DNA from: Tepidiphilus succinatimandens
GTDB taxonomy: Bacteria; Pseudomonadota; Gammaproteobacteria; Burkholderiales; Rhodocyclaceae
NCBI RefSeq assembly: GCF_006503695.1
Contig: NZ_SBIK01000012.1
Coordinates: 1 to 64,000, forward strand
DNA length: 64,000 nucleotides
Direction: 5' to 3'
Shown piece by piece: positions 51,411 through 59,559 of this stretch; within the stretch, counting starts at the first letter, position 1, and each line of letters opens with the position of its first letter. The translations under genes and the position numbers were made by a program. Under the pieces are notes generated by a model. That model was not told the DNA's origin, did not search any database, and saw only the letters and a list, made by a program, of their open reading frames with translations.

Positions 51411-51874
51411 TGATACGGCGTGTCTTTATGGGTTTGGCGCTTTCCTTTCTTGCTACTTCTTCTTTCGCTTCCGGGAAAGAGTTTGCTGAGGAGTCGCCGC
51501 TCGTCAAGGTGTGGAAAAGCCCGTATTGCGGTTGCTGCAAAGAGTGGATTGCCCATATGCAGGCCAACGGGTTCCAGGTTCAAACGTTCGAAGTGGGCAA
51601 TAGTGAGGTTCGGAGTCGTCTCGGTATGCCCATGCGTTATGGTTCGTGTCACACCGCCGTCGTTCAGGGTTATGTGATCGAGGGCCATGTTCCTGCTGCC
51701 GACGTCAAACGGCTGCTCGCGGAGAAGCCGAACGCGCTGGGCTTGGCGGTGCCGGGCATGCCCATTGGTTCACCCGGCATGGATGGTGTCGCCTACGGAG
51801 GACGCCGTGATGCCTACAAAGTCTTGCTGGTTGGGAAAGACGGAGCAGCGCAAGTTTTCGGTTCTTATCCGTGA
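51407..51874 (+). CDS. DUF411 protein (CopG-like periplasmic copper protein)
   Basis: The 155-residue protein has a signal peptide (about 1-22) and the DUF411 thioredoxin-like fold with the metal/redox site YCGCCKEWIAHM and a partner Cys in YGSCHTAVVQGYVIEGHVP. The C-terminal loop has PGMPIGSPGM. The CopG member of this family in Pseudomonas binds copper and was proposed to change its redox state. The ATG at 51407 has AAGGAG and overlaps the cytochrome stop. Confidence 0.9.
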   Translation: MMIRRVFMGLALSFLATSSFASGKEFAEESPLVKVWKSPYCGCCKEWIAHMQANGFQVQTFEVGNSEVRSRLGMPMRYGSCHTAVVQGYVIEGHVPAADVKRLLAEKPNALGLAVPGMPIGSPGMDGVAYGGRRDAYKVLLVGKDGAAQVFGSYP

Positions 51875-51990
51875 AGAAACCATGCACTGACCGTGTGCCG
51901 ATTGGATCCATGAGGCGCAGCAGCGGTCTTGCAACCTGGAACAGGAGGCCGGCGCCGACCGCGCCGATCCTCGATGAAGGGAACACCGCG

Positions 51991-52245
51991 ATGAACGCGA
52001 CTGACCAAGAACACCTCCACGACACGCGCGGCCAGTCCGGCCTGAATCGGCGCATGAGGACCGCGTTGCTGATGGTTGCCCTCATCGGCGGCTTCTATCT
52101 GCTGCGCGAGCACTGGATCCATGTCGCAGGCAATTGGGTGTACCTGTTGCTGCTGGCGTGCCCGCTGATGCACCTGCTGCATGGCCACGGTGGCGATGGC
52201 GGGCATGGTGCGCCGCCCGACAAACCCGCCAACAGGGAGGCGTAA
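51991..52245 (+). CDS. DUF2933 small membrane protein
   Basis: This 84-residue protein has one or two spans (about 22-40 and 45-62) and the family signature [12 protein letters not shown] with clustered His. DUF2933 proteins are regularly found just before copper P-type ATPases and may hand copper to them. The ATG at 51991 follows AAGGGA; 116 bases of no clear coding content separate it from DUF411. Confidence 0.85.
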   Translation: MNATDQEHLHDTRGQSGLNRRMRTALLMVALIGGFYLLREHWIHVAGNWVYLLLLACPLMHLLHGHGGDGGHGAPPDKPANREA

Positions 52246-52249
52246 AGTC

Positions 52250-54607
52250 ATGGACCTGCGATCAGACCACGAACACCGCCAACACGCCCACGACCACCCG
52301 AGCGCACTGCAGTGGGCCGAAGGTCTGAAGGACCCTGTCTGCGGCATGGACGTGACCGCGCAGTCCGAGCACCACGTCGAGCACGCAGGCCGACTCTTTT
52401 ACTTCTGCAGCGCCAAGTGCCGGGCGAAGTTCGTCGCCGAGCCGGCGCGCTATGCCTACAGCGGCCATGAGCCTTCGTCTGTCGAAGCGCCGGCGCTGGC
52501 GGCAGGCACGATCTACACCTGCCCCATGCACCCCGAGATCCGGCAGGATCACCCCGGCTATTGTCCGAAGTGCGGCATGGCGCTGGAGCCGGTGCTGCCG
52601 GATCTCGAAGGAGAAGAGAGTCCCGAGCTGCGCGATTTCCAGCGCCGCTTCTGGTGCACCCTGCCGCTGACCGTCATGGTCACTGTGCTTGCCATGTTCG
52701 GCCACCAGTTGCATTGGTTCGAGGCGCGCACACAGACCTGGATCGAACTCGTTCTGTCCCTGCCCATCGTCCTGTGGGCGGGTCGGCCGTTCTTCGTGCG
52801 CGGCTGGCAGTCCGTGGTCCATCGCAGCCCGAACATGTGGACCCTGATCGCGCTGGGCACCGGGGCGGCGTTCGTCTACAGCGTGGCGGCGACCGTGGCC
52901 CCACAACTGTTCCCGGACTCGTTCGTGTCCATGGGACGGGTCGCGGTGTACTTCGAGGCGGCGGCGGTGATCATTTCCCTGACCCTGCTGGGGCAGGTAC
53001 TGGAACTCAAGGCGCGTTCGCAGACCTCGGCCGCCATCAAGTCCTTGCTCGGACTGGCCCCCAAGACCGCCCGGCGCCTTCGCGACGATGGCACGGAAGA
53101 GGACGTGCCCCTGACGCACATCCATGTCGGCGATCGGCTGCGCATTCGACCCGGCGAAAAGGTTCCGGTAGATGGTACGGTAATCGAGGGCAGCAGCGCT
53201 GTGGACGAATCGATGCTGACGGGGGAGTCCCTGCCCGTGACCAAGCGGGTGGGCGACAAGGTCATCGGTGGGACGCTCAATACCAGTGGCGCGCTCGTCA
53301 TGGTCGCCGAACGTGTCGGCTCGGCGACCATGCTGTCCCAGATTGTGCAGATGGTGGCGCAGGCGCAGCGGTCCAAGGCGCCGATGCAGCGCATGGCCGA
53401 TGTCGTGGCGGGCTATTTCGTGGTCGCGGTGGTGTCCATCGCCGTGCTGACCTTTTTTGCCTGGGGCCTGTTCGGGCCGGAACCGCGTTGGGTTTTTGGC
53501 CTCATCAACGCCGTGGCTGTGCTGATCATCGCCTGCCCCTGCGCGCTGGGCTTGGCCACGCCCATGTCGATCATGGTGGCGACCGGGCGAGGGGCTACGC
53601 AGGGGGTGCTGTTTCGCGATGCCGCCGCGATCGAGAAAATGAGCCAGGTCGATACCCTGATCGTCGACAAGACCGGCACATTGACCGAGGGCCGGCCGCG
53701 CTATCAGACGACGATCGCAGCCGAAGGCTTCACCGCCGGCGAAGCCTTGCGACTGGCTGCCAGCCTCGACCAGGGCAGCGAGCACCCGCTGGCGGAAGCC
53801 ATCGTCACGGCCGCGCGCGAGCAGGGCCTGGTGCTCTCACGCGCCGAGGAGTTCGACTCGCACTCAGGCATCGGCGTGCGCGGGCGCGTCGATGGACATG
53901 CCGTGGCACTGGGCAACACCGCGCTGATGGAACAGCTCGGTGTGGACGTGCGGCCATTGGCCGAGCGGGCGGAGGCGCTGCGCGGTGAGGGTGCCAGCGT
54001 GATGTATCTGGCCGTCGATGGCGTGCTCGCCGCAGTCCTGGCCGTCGCCGACCCGGTGAAGAAGACCACACCGCAAGCGCTGGCGTCGTTGCGCGCGGAG
54101 GGCTTGCGCGTCGTCATGGCCACGGGCGACGGTCTGACCACGGCCAAGGCCGTGGCGGCGCGCTTGGGCATCGATGAGGTGTATGGCGAGCTCAAGCCCG
54201 CCGACAAACTGCAACTGGTGGAGCGGCTGCAGCGCGAGGGGCGTATCGTTGCGATGGCTGGTGACGGCATCAATGATGCCCCGGCCTTGGCAAAGGCCGA
54301 CGTCGGTATCGCCATGGGCACCGGCACCGACGTGGCGATGAACAGCGCACAGATCACGCTCGTCAAGGGTGACCTGCGCGGTATTGCGGTGGCGCGCGCC
54401 TTGTCAGTGGCCACGGTCCGCAACATGAAGCAGAACCTGATGTTCGCCTTTCTCTACAACGCACTGGGCATTCCCATTGCGGCCGGCGTGCTGTATCCGC
54501 TCACCGGTTGGCTGCTTTCACCGTTGATCGCCGCCCTGGCGATGAGTCTCAGCTCCGCATCGGTGATCGGCAATGCGCTGCGTTTGCGCGGCGTCCGTCT
54601 TGTCTGA
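52250..54607 (+). CDS. Copper-translocating P1B-type ATPase (YHS + HMBD N-terminus)
   Basis: This ATPase exports Cu(I) from the cytoplasm. The 785-residue protein starts with a His-rich tail, a YHS domain (about 25-70; DPVCGMDV...FCSAKC) and a heavy-metal-binding domain (about 85-120; YTCPMHPEI...CPKCGM) in place of the usual HMA domain. It has eight membrane spans, the metal-site CPC (about 429), DKTGT phosphorylation site (about 473), GSEHPLAEA and [10 protein letters not shown]. Start ATG 52250 is the first after GGGAGG. It is the last gene before the CopK-like one. Confidence 0.94.
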   Translation: MDLRSDHEHRQHAHDHPSALQWAEGLKDPVCGMDVTAQSEHHVEHAGRLFYFCSAKCRAKFVAEPARYAYSGHEPSSVEAPALAAGTIYTCPMHPEIRQDHPGYCPKCGMALEPVLPDLEGEESPELRDFQRRFWCTLPLTVMVTVLAMFGHQLHWFEARTQTWIELVLSLPIVLWAGRPFFVRGWQSVVHRSPNMWTLIALGTGAAFVYSVAATVAPQLFPDSFVSMGRVAVYFEAAAVIISLTLLGQVLELKARSQTSAAIKSLLGLAPKTARRLRDDGTEEDVPLTHIHVGDRLRIRPGEKVPVDGTVIEGSSAVDESMLTGESLPVTKRVGDKVIGGTLNTSGALVMVAERVGSATMLSQIVQMVAQAQRSKAPMQRMADVVAGYFVVAVVSIAVLTFFAWGLFGPEPRWVFGLINAVAVLIIACPCALGLATPMSIMVATGRGATQGVLFRDAAAIEKMSQVDTLIVDKTGTLTEGRPRYQTTIAAEGFTAGEALRLAASLDQGSEHPLAEAIVTAAREQGLVLSRAEEFDSHSGIGVRGRVDGHAVALGNTALMEQLGVDVRPLAERAEALRGEGASVMYLAVDGVLAAVLAVADPVKKTTPQALASLRAEGLRVVMATGDGLTTAKAVAARLGIDEVYGELKPADKLQLVERLQREGRIVAMAGDGINDAPALAKADVGIAMGTGTDVAMNSAQITLVKGDLRGIAVARALSVATVRNMKQNLMFAFLYNALGIPIAAGVLYPLTGWLLSPLIAALAMSLSSASVIGNALRLRGVRLV

Positions 54608-55019
54608 ACACGAGGATCGTCGCGCGTGCCGTGGTGGGTGCTGGTTGCACTCCCAGATCGCTGGGTCTGTCGTATCGGTTGCCACCCGACGTTGGACACC
54701 TGATCCCTATCGAGGCCTGGAATGCTCTCGACCACGGCACCTGAGCCGCCTCACACCGATACCGCACTTGGCGCCCAGTCGGCATCGCCATAAGCACTTG
54801 CACCGATGTGGCGATGAGTCCGCGCCCCGCCTCGGTGAGCAGGAATGCATTGAGATTGGCACACGACAATTAATCCCGATCCCATCCCGAATGGAATCTG
54901 ACATATACGTAACGGCCGTCTCATCTTCCCGTCAGCGGTGGCTTCGCAGAATACATACTGTGCAGTCGCACAAGGCATTGACAGAAATGCCTTCACGTTT
55001 GATTGAAAGGAGTGTAGAG
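54608..55019 (+). other. Non-coding stretch before the CopK-like gene
   Basis: No gene of its own was recognised. It contains the second AATCTGACA (54895-54903) and a TTGACA (54978-54983) with a weak -10, so the CopK-like gene may have its own copper-controlled promoter. Confidence 0.4.
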
Positions 55020-55316
55020 ATGAAAGCCAGGATTACCGCTGTTGTCGCCGCCACCGTGCTGAGCGCCATCGTAACCCCATCGTTCGCTGGTGACGCGGCA
55101 GCGGCCAGCGCCAAGAAAATGTTCCTCCTCAAGGACGGTGGAACCCTGTATGTATTCGAGGACGGCAAGACGGCGCTGGAAGACAAGTTCGGACGGGCTA
55201 TCAACCTGAAAGAGGGGCAATCGCTCGAAACGGTCGATGGCCAGAAGATTACAGCCAACGGCAACGAGGTCGCTCGACTCGATGGCCTTCTCCGTCAGGG
55301 TCATTCCGGCGGTTGA
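55020..55316 (+). CDS. CopK-family periplasmic protein lacking the Cu(I) methionines
   Basis: The 98-residue protein has a signal peptide (about 1-23, ending SFAG) and a mature part that aligns with CopK of Cupriavidus metallidurans: LKDGGTLYVFEDGK, DKFGRAINLKEGQ, ETVDGQKITANGNE, RLDGLLRQGHSGG. The four methionines that bind Cu(I) in CopK (28, 38, 44, 54) are here Leu, Leu, Leu and Ala. The C-terminal His of the Cu(II) site is kept. So it keeps the fold but probably not Cu(I) binding. It has GAAAGGAG 7 bp before the ATG. Confidence 0.85.
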   Translation: MKARITAVVAATVLSAIVTPSFAGDAAAASAKKMFLLKDGGTLYVFEDGKTALEDKFGRAINLKEGQSLETVDGQKITANGNEVARLDGLLRQGHSGG

Positions 55317-55564
55317 CTACTCGATTCAATTCGTGAACTGCACGCCAGCGGATGTCGGGCCAACTCGTTGACCAACACGCGCTGGCGGGCCATCGGTCAT
55401 AGCTGGGGCTAACCACTCGATGGTAGGCTGCGACGCTACCGGTCAATCGGCGCCGCACAAGGTGAGAGTCCGCCCTGCACTGACTGACCGGCGTTCATTG
55501 CCGAGGCCATTGCGTCCACAACAACCCGCAGGATTGCCCGGGATTGCTCAATCGTTGAGAGAGT

Positions 55565-55595
55565 GGGTTGGATTCCGGTCGCGTCTGCACCACCA
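55565..55595 (+). other. Degenerate tRNA 3'-end-like sequence
   Basis: GGGTTGGATTCCGG resembles a T-arm, and the stretch ends GTCTGCACCACCA as a tRNA-Ala-like acceptor strand with CCA would. A terminator follows at 55613. No complete cloverleaf can be drawn upstream. Confidence 0.3.
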
Positions 55596-55612
55596 ATAAC
55601 CAATATACAAAG

Positions 55613-55640
55613 GGTCAACCGTTCTCGGTTGGCCTTTTTT
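55613..55640 (+). terminator. Rho-independent terminator
   Basis: GGTCAACCG (55613-55621) pairs with CGGTTGGCC (55626-55634, one G-T pair) around a TTCT loop, followed by six T residues. It would end transcripts from the island or a lost tRNA. Confidence 0.8.
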
Positions 55641-55676
55641 CCCGTTTGGCCACCCCGGGCCGCATGTCATAACGAC

Positions 55677-55696
55677 GGACGCGGGTTCGATTCCCG
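55677..55696 (+). other. tmRNA 3'-end-like fragment (possible att core)
   Basis: GGACGCGGGTTCGATTCCCG is, from memory, the nearly universal 3' T-arm of bacterial tmRNA (ssrA), preceded by CGAC as in many betaproteobacteria. After it the sequence leaves the tmRNA pattern, with no CCA end. Genomic islands often use the ssrA 3' end as an attachment site, so this may be a leftover att core. Confidence 0.4.
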
Positions 55697-55806
55697 ATTC
55701 GATGCGTGGTATCATCCCACCGCCGGAAATCGCCCAGCGTGCGCAAAGCCGCCGTCCCCCTTCCGCCCACGGCCAGGGCCCCCTTACCCAGAAACCTCCC
55801 CGCCTC

Positions 55807-56046
55807 ATGGACCTCCTCGCCCAAGCCCTCGACCTCGTCCTGCACCTGGACCGCCACCTCGGCGCGCTCAGCTGGGTGCTCTCGCTCAGCTTCGCCGGCT
55901 ACCAGTTCGGCAACCTCCCCTGGATCCAGCGCAATCTTTCCGCCGTCATCCTTGGCATCATCGTCGTCTCGCTGCTGCCCGCCGCCATCGCCTGGCTGCG
56001 CGAGCGACGGCCCGCCGCCGCCCGTCGACATCAAATTTTGATGTAG
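55807..56046 (+). pseudogene. DedA-family remnant with the middle deleted
   Basis: The 79-codon frame starts MDLLAQALDLVLHLDRHLGAL, the DedA N-terminus, and then passes directly into SWVLSLSFAGYQFGNLPWIQ, the DedA C-terminus (compare E. coli WVLLFTYAGYFFGTIP), ending LLPAAIAWLRERR. About 140 residues of the core, including the acidic and arginine residues needed for function, are missing. The junction is the 9-mer GGCGCGCTC (55861-55869), coding Gly-Ala-Leu, which intact DedA has near both places. No good ribosome site precedes it. Confidence 0.85.
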
Positions 56047-56230
56047 CATGAACCCGCCCACCCGCGGGCAGGCGTCACGCCCTCCCGCTTCCGCGATTCA
56101 ACCCATTGAATGAAAAAGAAAAACAAAAATTCACCCGCGCCCCCTTTACTCCCCCCCTTGCATCGCGCTACCCTAGTCTTGCCGACGCACCCGTCGTGCG
56201 CATCCTTTCCAACCAACGAGGAGCATCACC

Positions 56231-56653
56231 ATGAAACGCATGCAACAGGGCTTCACCCTCATCGAGCTGATGATCGTCGTGGCGATCATCGGCGTTCTGG
56301 CGGCCATCGCGCTGCCGGCGTATCAGGACTACACCAAGCGTGCCCACGTCTCGGAAGGTCTGGCGCTCGCCGCCGGAGCCAAGGCATCGGTCACGGAGTA
56401 CTTCTCCTCGCAAGGGAAATTCCCGAGCAGCAACGTGTCGGCAGGACTCGCTAACTCTACTGACATCAAGGGCAATGCCGTCAAGAGCGTCGCGGTCGGT
56501 GAAAATGGGCTGATCACCATCACCTACAATGAGAAAGTCAAGGATGGTGCAACCCTCCAATTGAGCCCAACCAGCGGCGCGGGTGGCGTTCAATGGAAGT
56601 GCAAGGCGGGCAAAGACCTCGATCCAAAATGGCTTCCTTCCGTTTGCCGCTGA
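56231..56653 (+). CDS. pilA: Type IV major pilin (PilA)
   Basis: The 140-residue prepilin has the short leader MKRMQQG and the cleavage site G-FTLIE, with Glu5 of the mature chain. The hydrophobic assembly helix [20 protein letters not shown] follows. Two cysteines near the C-terminus (QWKCKAG and PSVCR) form the D-region loop. PilD (7.1 kb) would cleave and methylate it and PilB/PilC would polymerise it. No nearby sigma-54 promoter was found. A hairpin follows the gene. Confidence 0.95.
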   Translation: MKRMQQGFTLIELMIVVAIIGVLAAIALPAYQDYTKRAHVSEGLALAAGAKASVTEYFSSQGKFPSSNVSAGLANSTDIKGNAVKSVAVGENGLITITYNEKVKDGATLQLSPTSGAGGVQWKCKAGKDLDPKWLPSVCR

Positions 56654-56678
56654 TCCTTTCCTGATTTTTTCCTGACGA

Positions 56679-56714
56679 CCCCGGCGCGGCTTCCCCGCTG
56701 CGCCGGGTGTCTTT
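56679..56714 (+). terminator. Hairpin after pilA
   Basis: CCCGGCGC (56680-56687) pairs with 56700-56707, followed by a modest T-rich tail. It may reduce read-through from pilA to the next gene. Confidence 0.55.
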
Positions 56715-56727
56715 TCGACCCGAACGC

Positions 56728-58647
56728 ATGCCTTCCTTCCGTGGCCATTCCCTGCCGGCGATCGCCTTGCTCGCCGTCCTGCTGCTCGCCTACGTCTGCC
56801 TGGAACCGGGGCTGACGGGCGGTTTCCTCTTCGACGACGCGCCCAACCTGCAGGATCTCTCCGCCTACGGCGGCGTCACCAACTGGGAGACGTTTCGCGC
56901 CTTCGTCTTCGGCGGCTGGTCCGGGCCGAGCGGCCGGCCGATCGCGCTGGCTTCCTTCCTTCTCAACGACAACGCCTGGCCCTCCGACCCGGGCTCCTTC
57001 AAATACACCAACCTGATGCTGCACCTCCTGGCCGGCGCGCTGCTCGCCTGGGCCGCGCTGCAGCTGTGCCGTTTCTACGGCCTCGACGAGCGCCGCGCGC
57101 AATGGACGGCGCTGTTCGGCTCGGCCGCCTGGCTCTTGCATCCTTTTTTCGTTTCCACCACCCTCTATCCGGTGCAGCGCATGACGCAGCTGGCGGCGAT
57201 CTTCGTCTTCGCCGCCCTCGTCGCCTACCTGCACGGCCGCCGCCTCTTTCCCCTGCGCCCGCGCGCTGGGCTCGTCTGGATGGGCGCATCTCTCGCCTTG
57301 GGGACCGTGCTCGCCACCCTCAGCAAGGAAAACGGCGCGCTCCTGCCGCTCCTCGTACTGGTCGTCGAATTCTGCGCCCCGCCGGGGCCGCCGCGCCTGC
57401 CGCGCGCGTTCCGCGCCCTCTTCCTCTGGCTGCCCAGCCTCGCTGTTCTCGGCTATCTGCTGCGACAGATCGATTTCACGCCCGGCCTCTGGCCCGACCG
57501 GCCGTTCGATCAGCCCGAGCGCCTGCTCACCGAAAGCCGCATCCTGTGGGATTACCTGGGCAATCTCTTCCTACCGCGCATCGAGGGCAGCGGCCTCTAC
57601 CGCGACAACATCATCATTTCGCGCGGCCTTTTCGACCCGCCGGGTACCGCCTGGGCGATCGCCGGACTCGCCGCCCTCCTTGCCGCGGCGTTCCGGCTGC
57701 GGCGGTGCGCCCCCTTCTTCAGCCTGGCCGTGCTCTTTTTTTTCGCCGGCCACCTGATCGAATCCACCTGGCTCGGGCTCGAACCCTATTTCGAGCACCG
57801 CAACTACCTGCCCGCGGCCTTTCTCTTCCTGCCGCTCGCCCGCGGCCTCGATCGGCTGCGCCAGCAGGTTTCCGCCGCCACCGTCGCCATTTCCGCCCTG
57901 GCGATGCTTGGCACGCTCGCCTTTCTCACCCACCAGCGCGCCACCCTCTGGGGCGATGCCGAACAGCTGGAGCTCTACTGGGCGCTTGCCGCGCCCGATT
58001 CCCCTCGCGCCCAGAACGCGCTCGCCCATTTCTACGCCCGCATGGGAGATGCGGCGCAAGCCGAAACGGTCATCACGCAGGCCATCGCGCGCCTGCCGGA
58101 CAGTCCCCTGCTGACCATGAGCCGTCTGCTGCAGAAGGTCTATCTCGGCACCGCCACCCCCGAAGACTTCACCTGGGCCGGCGAGCGCCTCGTCCGCCAG
58201 CCTTTCGATGCACAGGCCGTCATGGCGCTGCGCACCCTGGTCGACCAGGCCCTGCGCCAGGATCGACCTGGCTGGTATCGCTCAGCCACCCTGACGCTGA
58301 TCGACCGGCTTGCCGAAAACCCGGCGTTCAACCGCTTTCCGCTGTTTCTGCGCTTCATCCCTTATCTGAAGGCGCGCCTGCTGCTCGCCGACGGTCGCGT
58401 CGACGAAGCCGAAGCCCTCTACCGCGAAGCGATGCGGCGCTACGCCAACATCGATTCCTCCATGCAGATGGTGGCCGAAACCGCCAATGCCGGCTACTAC
58501 GCCCACGCCGCCCGTCTGCTGGACGACGCGGAAGCGCTCTATCGACAGCAGCCGGAAACGAGTCTCAAATTTCCGCGCCGTATTTACGATCAGGAAATCG
58601 CGCGCATCCGCGCCCAGCTGGAAGAAGGGATCCATGCCCAACCCTGA
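56728..58647 (+). CDS. GT-C-type glycosyltransferase with TPR C-terminus
   Basis: The 639-residue membrane protein has about ten spans in residues 10-420. The first loop has the acidic FLFDDAPNLQD motif, and later loops have LYPVQRMTQLAAIF and PYFEHRNYLPAAF. All are typical of the TMTC-like GT-C family. The C-terminal third (about 430-639) is soluble and made of TPR-like helices (ARAQNALAHFYARMGDAAQAE). GT-C enzymes use lipid-linked sugars on the outer face of the membrane. Its place directly after pilA suggests O-glycosylation of pilin. No experimental function is known for this exact type. Confidence 0.8.
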   Translation: MPSFRGHSLPAIALLAVLLLAYVCLEPGLTGGFLFDDAPNLQDLSAYGGVTNWETFRAFVFGGWSGPSGRPIALASFLLNDNAWPSDPGSFKYTNLMLHLLAGALLAWAALQLCRFYGLDERRAQWTALFGSAAWLLHPFFVSTTLYPVQRMTQLAAIFVFAALVAYLHGRRLFPLRPRAGLVWMGASLALGTVLATLSKENGALLPLLVLVVEFCAPPGPPRLPRAFRALFLWLPSLAVLGYLLRQIDFTPGLWPDRPFDQPERLLTESRILWDYLGNLFLPRIEGSGLYRDNIIISRGLFDPPGTAWAIAGLAALLAAAFRLRRCAPFFSLAVLFFFAGHLIESTWLGLEPYFEHRNYLPAAFLFLPLARGLDRLRQQVSAATVAISALAMLGTLAFLTHQRATLWGDAEQLELYWALAAPDSPRAQNALAHFYARMGDAAQAETVITQAIARLPDSPLLTMSRLLQKVYLGTATPEDFTWAGERLVRQPFDAQAVMALRTLVDQALRQDRPGWYRSATLTLIDRLAENPAFNRFPLFLRFIPYLKARLLLADGRVDEAEALYREAMRRYANIDSSMQMVAETANAGYYAHAARLLDDAEALYRQQPETSLKFPRRIYDQEIARIRAQLEEGIHAQP

Positions 58648-59521
58648 GCTTTCCCTCATCCTCCCCGCCAAGAACGAAGCCGCCGCGCTTGGCCCGCTGC
58701 TCGCGCGCCTGCGCGAGCGCTTTCCCGAGGCCGAGCTCATCGTGGTCGACGACGGCTCCACCGACGGCACCGCCGACATCGCCCAGGCCGCCGGCGCGCG
58801 CGTGGTGCGCCACCCCGTGTCGCTGGGCAACGGCGCCGCGGTGAAGAGCGGCGCGCGCGCGGCCACGGGCGAAGTGCTGGTCTTCCTGGACGCCGACGGC
58901 CAGCACGACCCGGACGACATCCCGCGGCTCCTGGCCAAGCTCGACGAGGGCTACGACATGGCCGTGGGCGCGCGCGATGCCACCTCGCAGGCAAGCCTCG
59001 GCCGGGGGCTGGCCAACCGCCTCTACAACCGCCTTGCCGGCTACGTCACCGGCCACCGCATCCCGGACCTCACCTCCGGCTTCCGCGCCGTGCGCGCCGC
59101 CCGGTTCCGCCGTTTCCTCTACCTGCTGCCCAACGGATTCTCCTACCCCACCACCATCACCATGGCGTTCTTCCGCTGCGGCTACCCCGTGGCCTACGTC
59201 CCCATCCACGCCGCCAGACGCATCGGCCGCAGCCACCTCAAGCCCTGGAAAGACGGTCTGCGCTTTCTCCTCATCATCTTCAAGATCGCCACCCTCTATT
59301 CCCCCCTGAAGCTCTTCGCCCCCCTCTCGGCGCTCTTCTTTCTCGCCGCCTCCCTGTGGTACGTCCACACCTTCGTCAGCATCGGGCGCTTCACCAACAT
59401 GAGCGCGCTCCTCTACACCGCCTCGCTGCTGATTTTCCTCATGGGGCTGGTGTCGGAGCAGATCACGATGCTGATGTACAGGGATGACGCTCAGTCGGAC
59501 TCAATGGGTGGCGACGCGTAG
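58634..59521 (+). CDS. Family 2 glycosyltransferase (dolichyl-phosphate mannose synthase-like)
   Basis: The 295-residue protein has a GT-A fold with VVDDGSTDGT, FLDADGQHDPDD and the C-terminal half with two membrane spans (about 220-245 and 255-280). This is the DPM1/GtrB pattern: it would charge a polyprenyl phosphate with a sugar, the donor type that GT-C enzymes such as the previous gene use. It overlaps that gene by 14 bp. Confidence 0.87.
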   Translation: MPNPELSLILPAKNEAAALGPLLARLRERFPEAELIVVDDGSTDGTADIAQAAGARVVRHPVSLGNGAAVKSGARAATGEVLVFLDADGQHDPDDIPRLLAKLDEGYDMAVGARDATSQASLGRGLANRLYNRLAGYVTGHRIPDLTSGFRAVRAARFRRFLYLLPNGFSYPTTITMAFFRCGYPVAYVPIHAARRIGRSHLKPWKDGLRFLLIIFKIATLYSPLKLFAPLSALFFLAASLWYVHTFVSIGRFTNMSALLYTASLLIFLMGLVSEQITMLMYRDDAQSDSMGGDA

Positions 59522-59559
59522 ATGCGCATCGCCCGTTGCTGCAGGAGGCTCGAAAACGC

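Larger units (their letters stand above)
55317..55806. other. Non-coding right edge of the metal island
   Basis: No gene was recognised. It holds a tRNA-like 3' end (55565-55595), a terminator (55613-55640) and a tmRNA-like fragment (55677-55696). It looks like remnants of insertions at tRNA or tmRNA genes. Confidence 0.5.

Noticed and set aside
56100..56230. Sigma-54 promoter before pilA
   Set aside because: A TTGCA is present at 56158-56162 but there is no GG at the -24 distance.
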